A DNA stretch of 64,000 nucleotides, taken from assembly GCA_965242495.1 (NCBI GenBank), contig OZ251446.1, positions 62,001 through 126,000 of the forward strand, given 5' to 3'. The stretch's first letter is position 1. Every line of letters starts with the position of its first letter. This document shows positions 8,718 through 15,870 of the stretch, piece after piece. The notes beneath the pieces were generated by a model, which did no database searches, was not told the origin of the DNA, and worked only from the letters and a program-made list of their open reading frames with translations. The translations under genes and the position numbers were made by a program. The DNA is from CBDESN01 sp965242495 (GTDB taxonomy: Bacteria > Pseudomonadota > Alphaproteobacteria > MPNO01).

Positions 8718-9938
8718 TCAGCGGCTGACGATGCCGCCCGTCAGCGGAACGATCGTCACCGGGGAGCCGGCCGCCGCCGGCGGCGCGTAGGGCGGGCGGA
8801 CCACCAGGCAGTCGGCGCGGGCGAGGTCGGCGAACATCGAACTGTCCTGCTTCTCGAACGGAGTCGCGACCGGCGCGCCGTCCGGGTTGCGGCGGAGTCG
8901 CGCCCGGAGATAGTCCTGCCGCTCGTCGTTCTCCCCGAGATCGGCCCCCAGCACCGCCGTCCCGGTCGGCGGCTCCGCGTCCTCCAGCCCGAGCATGACC
9001 TTGATCGCGGGGCCGAGATAGATGACGGCGCACACCATCGACGACACCGGGTTTCCCGGCAGCCCGAGGACCGGCGTCCCCGCCAGCCGGCCGAAGATCA
9101 ACGGCTTGCCGGGCCGCATCGCGATGCGCCAGAAGTCGAGCTCGAGCCCCGCCTCGCCGAGCACTTGGCGGACCAGATCGTGATCGCCGACGGACGCCCC
9201 CCCCGTAGTGACCAGCATGTCGGCGCCGCCGGCGCCGCCCGCCATCGTCTTCAGCGCCGCTTCCGAATCCGGCGAGATGCCGAGATCGACCGGAATCCCC
9301 CCGCCGGCGCGGACGAAGGACGCGAGCGAGAGCCCGTTGCTGCTCACGATCTGATGCGGGCCCAGGGGGTCGCCCGGCATCGCCACCTCGTCGCCCGTCG
9401 CCAGAATCGCGATGCGCGGCTTGCGCCGGACCTTCAGCCAGGGGACGTTCATGCTCGCCGCGAGGCCGATGTCGCGGGCGGTCAGCGCCCGCCCTGCGGC
9501 CAGCAGACGCTGGCCGGCGTCGAAATCGAGCCCGGCCGGGCGGACGTAGCGCCCGGCCGGCGCCGAGCCGTCGACCACGGTCGCCGTTCCGTCGTTCTCC
9601 TGGCGGGCGTTCTCCTGGATGACGATCGCGTCGGCGCCCCGCGGCACCGGCGCGCCGGTGAAGATCCGCACCGCCTCGCCGGGCCCGACGCCGCCCTCGA
9701 ACGCCCCCCCGGCCGGCGCGTAGCCGATCACCCTGAGCGTCGCCGGCAGCGTCGCTACGTCCTCGGCGCGGACGGCGTACCCGTCCATCGCCGAGACCGC
9801 GGCCGGAGGCTGTCGCCGCCGCGCCGCCACGTCTTCGGCGAGCACGCGGCCGAGCGCGTCCGTAAGGGCCACCTGCTCGGCGGGCAGCGCCCGGAGCGAC
9901 CGGGCGATTCGCCGGATCGCCTCTTCCACCGGGATCAT
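8718..9938 (-). CDS. moeA: Molybdopterin molybdenumtransferase MoeA
   Basis: 406-residue enzyme that inserts molybdate into adenylylated molybdopterin in the cytosol. Seen: MIPVEEAIRRI start, SAMDGYAVR in domain 1, FTGAPVPRGADAIVIQE, ILATGDEV and the MoCF-binding-domain loops VTTGGASVGDHD and PGKPLIFG, then a short C-terminal beta domain. All family motifs are intact. ATG 9938 overlaps the moaC stop by one base (TAATG), implying translational coupling; a longer in-frame upstream extension has no family similarity. Confidence 0.96.
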   Translation of the reverse strand: MIPVEEAIRRIARSLRALPAEQVALTDALGRVLAEDVAARRRQPPAAVSAMDGYAVRAEDVATLPATLRVIGYAPAGGAFEGGVGPGEAVRIFTGAPVPRGADAIVIQENARQENDGTATVVDGSAPAGRYVRPAGLDFDAGQRLLAAGRALTARDIGLAASMNVPWLKVRRKPRIAILATGDEVAMPGDPLGPHQIVSSNGLSLASFVRAGGGIPVDLGISPDSEAALKTMAGGAGGADMLVTTGGASVGDHDLVRQVLGEAGLELDFWRIAMRPGKPLIFGRLAGTPVLGLPGNPVSSMVCAVIYLGPAIKVMLGLEDAEPPTGTAVLGADLGENDERQDYLRARLRRNPDGAPVATPFEKQDSSMFADLARADCLVVRPPYAPPAAAGSPVTIVPLTGGIVSR

Positions 9939-10414
9939 TACCCGGCCTCGTAGACGCCCGACCGTCCCCCCGACTTGCGGGTCAGCCGTATGTCCCCGAT
10001 CCGCATGCCGCGGTCCGCCGCCTTGCACATGTCGTAGACCGTCAGCGCCGCGACGGCGACGGCGGTCAACGCCTCCATCTCGACGCCGGTCCGGCCGGTG
10101 ACGCGGCAGGTCGCCTCGATGTCGACCGCGCGGCGTTCGGGGTCGCAGCGAAGCTCCACGTCGACCGCATCCAGGATCAGCGGATGGCAGAGGGGAACCA
10201 GCTCCGCGGTCCGCTTGGCGCCCATGATCCCCGCAAGCCGCGCCACCGACAGGACGTCGCCCTTCTCGACCCCGCCCTCCATGATCCTGCGGATCGTCGC
10301 GTCGGCCAGGAACACCGCGCCCCGGGCGGAGGCCTCGCGCGCGGTCGGAGGCTTCTCCGACACGTCGACCATGACCGCCTTGCCGTCCGCGTCGATGTGG
10401 CTGAACCCGGTCAT
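9938..10414 (-). CDS. moaC: Cyclic pyranopterin monophosphate synthase MoaC
   Basis: 158 residues, the usual family length. It works with MoaA to turn GTP into cyclic pyranopterin monophosphate, the first stage of molybdenum cofactor synthesis. Seen: FSHIDADGKAVMVDVSEK, AKRTAELVPLCHPL and GVEMEALTAVAVAALTVYDMCKA, the conserved core including the active-site Lys/Asp region. It is 28 bases after ppiD and coupled to moeA, so probably one transcript. Confidence 0.97.
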   Translation of the reverse strand: MTGFSHIDADGKAVMVDVSEKPPTAREASARGAVFLADATIRRIMEGGVEKGDVLSVARLAGIMGAKRTAELVPLCHPLILDAVDVELRCDPERRAVDIEATCRVTGRTGVEMEALTAVAVAALTVYDMCKAADRGMRIGDIRLTRKSGGRSGVYEAG

Positions 10415-10442
10415 GCCGTCGTCGCGCGGGGAGACATGCGGG

Positions 10443-12341
10443 CTAGCGCCCGGTCTGGTTGAAGAATCGATCGAGGGCGGCGGCGTTGATCTCGACCGGA
10501 TAGTCCCGCCGCAGCGCCGACGAGAATTGCTGCAACATGTCGGCGGCGACCGCGGCCTTCAGCTCCGACCGCAGCTCTTGCAGCCCGTCGTCGTCGGCGC
10601 CGGGTTCGGCGATAAGCGTTCGGGTGGTCTGCGCCACCGCATAGCCGTCCTCCGTGGCGCTCATCGCCGCGCCCCCCTTGGGCGTGCGGAACAGCTCGGC
10701 GGCGAGGGCGGGATCGACCGGCGATCCGTCGGGCTGCTCGAATCGCGTGAACGGCTTACTGGTCTTCAGCGCGAGTCCCTTCTCCTTTGCGATGGAGGCG
10801 AGGGACGAGCCGCCCTTCACCCGCTCGAAAATCTCCTCCGCCTGTCGCTTCGCCGCGACGTCGCGCCGGTTTCGTTTCCAGGCCGCCGTCGCCTCGGCGC
10901 GAATCGAATCGAGAGGCCGGAGCGCCGGCGGGATCACCCGGTCGACCCGAAGGACGAAATAGCCGCCGTCCGGGGTGTCGACGAGGTCGCTGATCTCGCC
11001 CTCCGCGGTCTCGAACGCGGTCCGCACGAATCGTTCGTCGCCGGCCAGGCCCTCGGGTTCGGCGCTCCCTTGCGTCGCGCCGGCCGCGTCCAGGGACCGG
11101 ATCGAAACCGGCTCGACGCCCAGCTGCGATGCGGCCGCGCCCAGCGCGGCGCCGCCCGCCAGAGCGTCTTCGAGCCGGTTGGCCTCCCCGATCAGCCGGT
11201 CCACCGCCAGTTCCCGCGCCAGATCGCGGCCCAGCGATTCGCGCAGCTCCTCGAATTTCGGCGTCGTCCCCGGTTCGATCTCGTCCACGGTGACGACGTG
11301 CCAGCCGAGCGGCGTGCGGATCGGCGCGCTCGATCGCTTCGCGTCGAGGGCGAAGGCGATCTCGGCGATTTCGGGCGGCAGGTCGTCGAATTTCACCATG
11401 CCCAGCTCGGTGACGGCCGACCCTTCGCCGGCGACCGTCTTCGCCGCGTCGGCGAAGGCGCGCCCCTGCCGGAGGCTGTCCGCGACGCGCTGCGCCGCGG
11501 CTTCGTCCTGGATCAGGATCTGGCGCAGCCGGCGCCGTTCGGGTTCGATGAGGGAAGACAGCCGGTTCTCGAACTCGGCGCGGACGTCGTCCTCGGAGAT
11601 CTCGATCTCCGCCGCCAGATCGGCCGGGTCGAGATGGACCGCGGTGACGTTTCGCCGTTCCGGCGAGGTGAAGCGCGCGGCGTGCTCGGTATGGAACGAG
11701 CTGAGCTGCGCATCGTCCGGCTTCCCCGGGTTCGCCTGCGACGACCGCAAGACCTCCACCACGTCGGCGGCGCGCTTCTCGTTCCGGTAGCGATAAAGGG
11801 CGCGCGTCAGCCGATCGGGCGCCGCGCCGCCGGCGTCGATCGCCCCGATCAGATGGGAACGGGCGATCTCGCCCCGCAACAGCTCGGTGTAGCGCGCCTC
11901 GGTCAGCCCGTTCTGCGCCAGGGCGGCGCGGAAGACTCTCTGGTCGAACTGCCCCGTTGAATTGCGGAATCCCGGCTGCGCCAGGATTCGCTGCCGGATC
12001 TGATCGTCGCCGACCTCCAGGCCCAGCCGCGCCGCCGCCAGCGCGATCAGCCGGTTCCCGACGAGGCGCCCCAGCATCGCGTTTACGAACCCCATCTCGC
12101 GCGCCTGATCGGGGCCGAACTCGGGTCCGAAGGTCGCCCGCAGCCGGTCCATCTCCAGCTGGAAGGCGCGGCCGAACTCGTTGGCGCCGATGAGCGTATC
12201 GCCGACCTCCGCGACTTCGGTCGGCGCGCCCTGGCCGCCGATCATGTCGCCGATGCCCCAGGCGCCGAAGCTGATGATCAGCAGCACGGCGAAAACCCGC
12301 AGCACCCAGGTCGCGAACCGGTTCTTGAGGGCTTGCATCAT
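10443..12341 (-). CDS. ppiD: PpiD-type periplasmic peptidyl-prolyl isomerase/chaperone
   Basis: 632 residues. One N-terminal membrane helix (about 12-33, after ALKNRFATW) anchors a periplasmic SurA_N-like chaperone region, then a parvulin domain at about 265-355 (RLRQILIQDE ... TPLGWHVVTVDEI), then a second parvulin-like/C-terminal region. The family helps fold outer-membrane and periplasmic proteins. It is first in the minus-strand group ppiD-moaC-moeA. In related alphaproteobacteria trpEGDC commonly separates ppiD from moaC; here only 28 bases do. Some annotators call this family SurA N-terminal domain protein. Confidence 0.9.
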   Translation of the reverse strand: MMQALKNRFATWVLRVFAVLLIISFGAWGIGDMIGGQGAPTEVAEVGDTLIGANEFGRAFQLEMDRLRATFGPEFGPDQAREMGFVNAMLGRLVGNRLIALAAARLGLEVGDDQIRQRILAQPGFRNSTGQFDQRVFRAALAQNGLTEARYTELLRGEIARSHLIGAIDAGGAAPDRLTRALYRYRNEKRAADVVEVLRSSQANPGKPDDAQLSSFHTEHAARFTSPERRNVTAVHLDPADLAAEIEISEDDVRAEFENRLSSLIEPERRRLRQILIQDEAAAQRVADSLRQGRAFADAAKTVAGEGSAVTELGMVKFDDLPPEIAEIAFALDAKRSSAPIRTPLGWHVVTVDEIEPGTTPKFEELRESLGRDLARELAVDRLIGEANRLEDALAGGAALGAAASQLGVEPVSIRSLDAAGATQGSAEPEGLAGDERFVRTAFETAEGEISDLVDTPDGGYFVLRVDRVIPPALRPLDSIRAEATAAWKRNRRDVAAKRQAEEIFERVKGGSSLASIAKEKGLALKTSKPFTRFEQPDGSPVDPALAAELFRTPKGGAAMSATEDGYAVAQTTRTLIAEPGADDDGLQELRSELKAAVAADMLQQFSSALRRDYPVEINAAALDRFFNQTGR

Positions 12342-12415
12342 CGCGCGGGTCTCCGCACTGCGGCGAAACTGCGGCGAAGCGCATCATAGGATCGCCCCGG
12401 CGACCCGGCAACACG

Positions 12416-12459
12416 GTGTCCTGGTTCACTACATATGAGACACCGGGTGGGCCTCCGGG
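12416..12459 (+). repeat. Dispersed repeat F, copy 1
   Basis: GTCC-GGTTCACTAC then ACAC-GGGTGGGCCTCCGGG. The same pattern recurs at 36131-36167, next to the low-GC operon, with a 5-base difference in the middle. It marks the start of the gene-free stretch here. Confidence 0.65.
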
Positions 12460-12512
12460 AGCGGCGCGTCAAGCCGCTCCGCGGCTCCTTCGCTATCCGG
12501 TCCCCCTCCCCC

Positions 12513-12638
12513 CGTCATTCCCGCGAAAGAGCGTGTGAAGAAATCCCGACATGTCCGCGTGGGCGTCGGTTCAGCCGACCAAGCGCGCGAAATCCCTGGG
12601 CGCGTGAAGCCTGCCCCCGCGAAAGCGGGGGAATAACG
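12513..12638 (-). repeat. MITE-like repeat B, copy 1
   Basis: About 126 bases bounded by ATTCCCGCGAAAG-type inverted ends. The inner part contains CGCGCTTGGTCGG and GACGCCCACGCGGAC (read on the minus strand). Other full copies are at 13661-13785 and 52776-52897. Confidence 0.8.
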
Positions 12639-12703
12639 AGAGGGCTTGCGCCGACACCCCAGAAAGGCCATCGGCTCGAGGTGGATACGCCCCCCCTTCC
12701 GTC

Positions 12704-12723
12704 ATTCCCGCGAAAGCGGGAAT
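12704..12723. repeat. Palindromic hairpin repeat
   Basis: ATTCCCGCGAAAGCGGGAAT is a perfect 8-bp stem with a GAAA tetraloop. Similar copies at 12818-12837, 13582-13601 (one mismatch) and about 52950-52969 are often preceded by GTC and followed by CCA. Confidence 0.85.
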
Positions 12724-12817
12724 CCATATTCGTATTTCGATTCCTGCTTCCGTGGGGACGAAGGGCCTGTGGCGTCGGCTCGAGGTACGCCCAAGGACCC
12801 GTCCTTTCCTGCCCTGG

Positions 12818-12837
12818 ATTCCCGCTTTCGCGGGAAT
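12818..12837. repeat. Palindromic hairpin repeat
   Basis: Inverse-orientation copy of the GAAA/TTTC tetraloop palindrome at 12704-12723, flanked by GG before and GACG after. Confidence 0.85.
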
Positions 12838-12958
12838 GACGAGGGGGGTGCGACGATGGCCCCAGGGAGGCCATCGGCTCGAGGCGGATACGCCAAGGGT
12901 TTCTTCACACACTCGAAAGCGGGAATCCATTCCTGGATACGCAGAGCGAATTTCTCGC

Positions 12959-12987
12959 TTGACATTTCGGATCGTCTGTGTTAGAGT
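12959..12987 (+). promoter_or_regulatory. Sigma70-like promoter of promoter-leader unit 1
   Basis: TTGACA, 17 bases, TAGAGT. No protein gene follows for 1.6 kb. Downstream are a GC hairpin (CCCTGCGG/CCGCAGGG, about 13020-13045) and a T-rich tail to about 13315, shared with unit 2 and the leader at 50.5 kb. It may drive a small RNA. Confidence 0.55.
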
Positions 12988-13159
12988 TCCTCCACAATCG
13001 ACAATACGAACGCGACCGAGCCCTGCGGCCCGCCCCGCAGGGTTCTTCGTCGCCCGGAAGGGAGTTTCCCATGAGCTGCTTCCCTGCAACCATAGATCGT
13101 GTATGCGACGTCGCATATGCCGCCCCGCTCCACCGGCCCGGACCCGGGCAAGGCGAGAC

Positions 13160-13315
13160 GGCCTGGATGCCGCGGCCCGCCGGCAAGTGGTTTCGGAGCG
13201 CGAATCGCCCTTGGTTTTCGCCTGGTTTGGCCCCGGTTTCGGCCGGTTTTCGCCCTGCTTTTTCCCTGCTTTTTCGTCGTAACCCATTGGAATACAACGA
13301 TACTGCGATTTTTCG
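13160..13315 (+). repeat. Dispersed repeat C, copy 1 (T-rich tail)
   Basis: A region of about 110-155 bases ending in runs like CTTTTTCCCTGCTTTTTCG then GTAACCCATTG and ATACAACGATACTG. It matches 14180-14346 and about 50560-50690. On the minus strand all three stay open for about 45 codons with similar residues (VSLY-NGLRRK, KAGRKPAET). Confidence 0.75.
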
Positions 13316-13581
13316 TCGACGCCGCGGCCTGGGGCGCGCCCACGGCCCCGCCCGGCCGCCGGCCGGCATGGCGCGGATCCCGAGGCGAACGTCCTGCAAT
13401 CGGAGATTGTATTGCGTCGCTCTGAAATACCGGCCTGTGGCGACGGTCCGAGGAAGGCCATCGGCTCGCGGCGGATGCGCCGACGATTCGTCCGTATCCG
13501 CCTCGAGCCGATGGTCTTCCTGGGGCCAGTGTCACGGCCCCCCTCGTCTCCACGGAGGCAGGAAACGGGATACGAATATGG

Positions 13582-13601
13582 ATTCCCGCTTTCGGGGGAA
13601 T
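13582..13601. repeat. Palindromic hairpin repeat, one mismatch
   Basis: Copy of the ATTCCCGC-TTTC-GCGGGAAT palindrome with one changed base in the right arm. Confidence 0.75.
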
Positions 13602-13660
13602 GACGAGGGGGGGGGGGGGCCGCGACGGCCTCCCTCGGGCCGTCGTCACGGGCCTCCCTC

Positions 13661-13785
13661 GTCATTCCCCCGCTTTCGCGGGGACAGGCTCCGCGCGCTC
13701 GGGGGTTTCGCGCGCTTGGTCGGACGAACCGACGCCCACGCGGACATGCCGGGATTTCTTCACACGCTCTTTCGCGGGAATGACG
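13661..13785 (+). repeat. MITE-like repeat B, copy 2
   Basis: About 125 bases with ends GTCATTCCC-CGCTTTCGCGGG and TTTCGCGGGAATGAC, i.e. inverted terminal sequence. The interior matches 12513-12638 (inverted) and 52776-52897. Confidence 0.8.
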
Positions 13786-13868
13786 GAGGGGGCTGCGATG
13801 ATGGTCCAGGGAGGCCGTCGCCGCTCCGGCCCTTCGGGCGACGCGCCGCTCCCGGAGGCTCCGAAGGC

Positions 13869-13962
13869 ATCCATGGCCGTAAGCAGGCTTCCGGCCATGG
13901 AACGACCGGATATCGACTGGCGCGATGGGCGCCGTCTCACATGTGTCTGGACCAGGACACAC
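13869..13962 (-). mobile_element. IS5-family end fragment
   Basis: About 94 bases match 5608-5701 closely (shared GCAGGCTTCCGGCCATGG, then GCGCGATGGGC). This is the 5' edge of the same IS type without the transposase C-terminus. Confidence 0.65.
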
Positions 13963-14004
13963 GGGCGGCGCCGGAAGAAAATCGTCGCGCGGGCGATTTT
14001 TCGC

Positions 14005-14035
14005 TTGACCTGAGGGAGTTTTGTGTGTGTGTTAC
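14005..14035 (+). promoter_or_regulatory. Promoter-like sequence of unit 2
   Basis: TTGACC followed 17-19 bases later by TGTGTTAC, in the same position relative to the repeat C tail as the 12959 promoter. The -10 is weaker. It lies about 590 bases upstream of tpiA and may contribute to its transcription. Confidence 0.35.
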
Positions 14036-14179
14036 CCGCAATCGGCGGAGCATCGTTGCAAGCCTGGCGGGCCGGCTCCCTGCAATCGGGGATTGCAAGG
14101 GTCGAAATCCGCTGAATGCCGCCGCCGCTCCTTCGGCGGGCGGATCGGCGTCCCGGCCGGGGTGGTCGCAGCCGGGCGG

Positions 14180-14346
14180 CGAGGATCGGGCCGGACGATT
14201 CGGTGCGCCGCCAAGCGGTTTCGGACCGCGAAACCCCTCTGCTTTTCGCCTGCTTTCGCCCTGGTTTCGGCCGGTTTCGGCCCTGCTTTTCCCTTGGTTT
14301 TTCGGAGTAACCCGTTGAAATACAACGAAACTGCAAATTTTTCCGT
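14180..14346 (+). repeat. Dispersed repeat C, copy 2
   Basis: Matches 13160-13315, including GGTTTCGG upstream and GTAACCCGTTGAAATACAAC near the 3' end. It is followed in both units by a GC-rich stretch and an AGATTGTATT motif (about 13405 and 14463). Confidence 0.75.
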
Positions 14347-14598
14347 CGGTGGGAAGGTCGCCGCGCACGGCGCGCCGCGATTCCGCCCCCCGCCCGCATG
14401 GCGGCGCGCGCCGGTCTCGCGCCGGCCCGGCGCCGGTCGGGCGGGCGGATTTTTCGCAACCGAAGATTGTATTCTTCCGCAACGTGAAGGAGAATCCTCG
14501 ACCGTCGTCACCCCGTTCGTCCTTGGCGGCCGCGCGAACGCGGCGCCGGGCGGCGATCCGCGCCAACGCCCGCCGGGCTCGTCGGGAGACCGCCTCCG

Positions 14599-15354
14599 AT
14601 GCCGCCTCCGCTCCGGCCGCTGATCGTCGGCAACTGGAAGATGAACGGCCTGCGGGCCGCCGCCGTCGCGCTCGCGGACGATCTCGCGGCGCGGGCGGCG
14701 GCGTCCCCGCCCGGCTGCGGCGTCGTCGTCTGCCCGCCGGCGCCGCTGCTGTCGGCCGTCGGCGAGTCGTTGCGGGGCGGCGACGTCGCGCTGGGGGCGC
14801 AGGACTGCCACCCGGCCCCGTCGGGCGCCCATACCGGCGACGTCGGCGCGCCGATGCTGGCCGATGCGGGCTGCCGCTTCGTGATCGTCGGGCATTCCGA
14901 ACGCCGGGCGGATCACGGCGAGGACGACGCGCTGGTCCGGCGCAAGGCGGAGGCCGCCCGGGCGCACGGCCTCGTCCCGATCGTCTGCGTCGGCGAGACC
15001 GGGGCGGAGCGGGACGCCGGCCGGACGCTGGAGGTCGTCGTCCGGCAGCTGGCGGGGTCCCTGCCGGCCGACGCCGCCGGGGACGACGCCGTCGTCGCCT
15101 ACGAGCCGGTCTGGGCGATCGGAACCGGGCGCACCCCGGCGCCCGCGGACGTCGCCGCCGTCCACGCGGCCATGCGGACGGCCCTCGACGAGCGCGGCGC
15201 GGCCGGCGTCCGGCTTCTCTACGGCGGTTCGGTCAACGACCGGAACGCGGCGGAGATCCTGGCCGTGGACGAGGTGAACGGCGCGCTGGTGGGCGGCGCG
15301 AGCCTCGACGCGGATCGCTTCTGGGCCATATGCCGATCCTGCCCCGGGGGCTGA
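14599..15354 (+). CDS. tpiA: Triosephosphate isomerase
   Basis: 251-residue (beta/alpha)8 enzyme interconverting dihydroxyacetone phosphate and glyceraldehyde 3-phosphate. Seen: VGNWKMNG with the catalytic Lys near the N-terminus, IVGHSERR with the catalytic His, VAYEPVWAIGTG with the catalytic Glu, and the phosphate loop LYGGSVN and GGASLD. The length is standard. It is first of the plus-strand run tpiA-secG-pyrG-kdsA-eno. Confidence 0.98.
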   Translation: MPPPLRPLIVGNWKMNGLRAAAVALADDLAARAAASPPGCGVVVCPPAPLLSAVGESLRGGDVALGAQDCHPAPSGAHTGDVGAPMLADAGCRFVIVGHSERRADHGEDDALVRRKAEAARAHGLVPIVCVGETGAERDAGRTLEVVVRQLAGSLPADAAGDDAVVAYEPVWAIGTGRTPAPADVAAVHAAMRTALDERGAAGVRLLYGGSVNDRNAAEILAVDEVNGALVGGASLDADRFWAICRSCPGG

Positions 15355-15373
15355 GGACCGGGCGGGTTCGCCG

Positions 15374-15417
15374 CCGCCGGCCTGGGGTTGCGCTCCCGGA
15401 CGATCGCAGGCCGGCGG
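15374..15417 (+). terminator. GC hairpin after tpiA
   Basis: CCGCCGGCCTG and CAGGCCGGCGG form a perfect 11-bp stem with a 22-base loop, starting 20 bases after the tpiA stop. No T-run follows, so it may be a pause or RNA-stability element, not an intrinsic terminator. Confidence 0.4.
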
Positions 15418-15540
15418 AATGAACCGGCGCCGTTTCGCGGCGCGGGCGCGCCGATCCGGGCTGGCCAACGCGCCGCGGGGGCGCTATGTCATGGCTCCGG
15501 GATCGCGCGGCCCGCGCGGACGCCGTGAGGGAAGGATCGC

Positions 15541-15852
15541 ATGATCGCCGTCGTTCTGGTCATCCACCTGTTCATCGCGATCGCGCTGATCGGCGCGGTC
15601 CTGGTCCAGCGCAGCGAAGGCGGCGGGTTGGGGATCGGCGGCGGCAGCCTGGGCGGCCTCATGACCACCCGCGGCTCGGCGAATCTGATGACCCGCATCA
15701 CCGCCGTTCTCGCCGCCTGCTTCATGGGGACCAGCGTTCTTCTCGCGATCCTGGCGGGCGGCGGCGAACCGCGCGGCTCGATCGTCGACGCGCCCGTCCA
15801 CGAGGTGCCGGTCCAGCCGCCGCCGCTGCCGCGCGCGCCGCTCGGGCAGTAG
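15541..15852 (+). CDS. secG: Preprotein translocase subunit SecG
   Basis: 103-residue inner-membrane protein, the small SecYEG subunit. Two membrane helices (about 2-22 and 54-75) flank the typical cytoplasmic loop VLVQRSEGGGLGIGGGSLGG, with TRITAVLAACFMGTSVLLAIL as the second helix. The Pro-rich C-terminal tail is common in alphaproteobacteria. It sits 18 bases upstream of pyrG. Confidence 0.95.
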   Translation: MIAVVLVIHLFIAIALIGAVLVQRSEGGGLGIGGGSLGGLMTTRGSANLMTRITAVLAACFMGTSVLLAILAGGGEPRGSIVDAPVHEVPVQPPPLPRAPLGQ

Positions 15853-15870
15853 CCGCCGGACTCCGCGTCC

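Larger units (their letters stand above)
12430..14598. other. 2.2-kb gene-free, repeat-rich region
   Basis: Between divergent ppiD and tpiA I find no frame resembling a protein family, although long high-GC frames exist on both strands. The content is two 125-base repeat B copies, single ATTCCCGC-GAAA-GCGGGAAT hairpins, two promoter-leader units (from about 12950 and 14000), an IS5 end at 13869-13962, and short inverted motifs such as GCAATCGGAGATTG. The promoters of ppiD and tpiA must lie at its edges. It looks like a landing zone for small mobile sequences. Confidence 0.7.

Noticed and set aside
12704..13785. CRISPR array
   Set aside because: The palindromes resemble CRISPR repeats, but spacing is irregular, they occur in both orientations, and no cas gene is present.
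12571..14566. Several 150-480 codon frames in the repeat region
   Set aside because: They run through repeats, IS ends and palindromes; the apparent similarity between them comes from repeated DNA.
15374..15417. Strong intrinsic terminator after tpiA
   Set aside because: The stem is good, but there is no T-run, so it is only listed as a weak terminator or pause hairpin.
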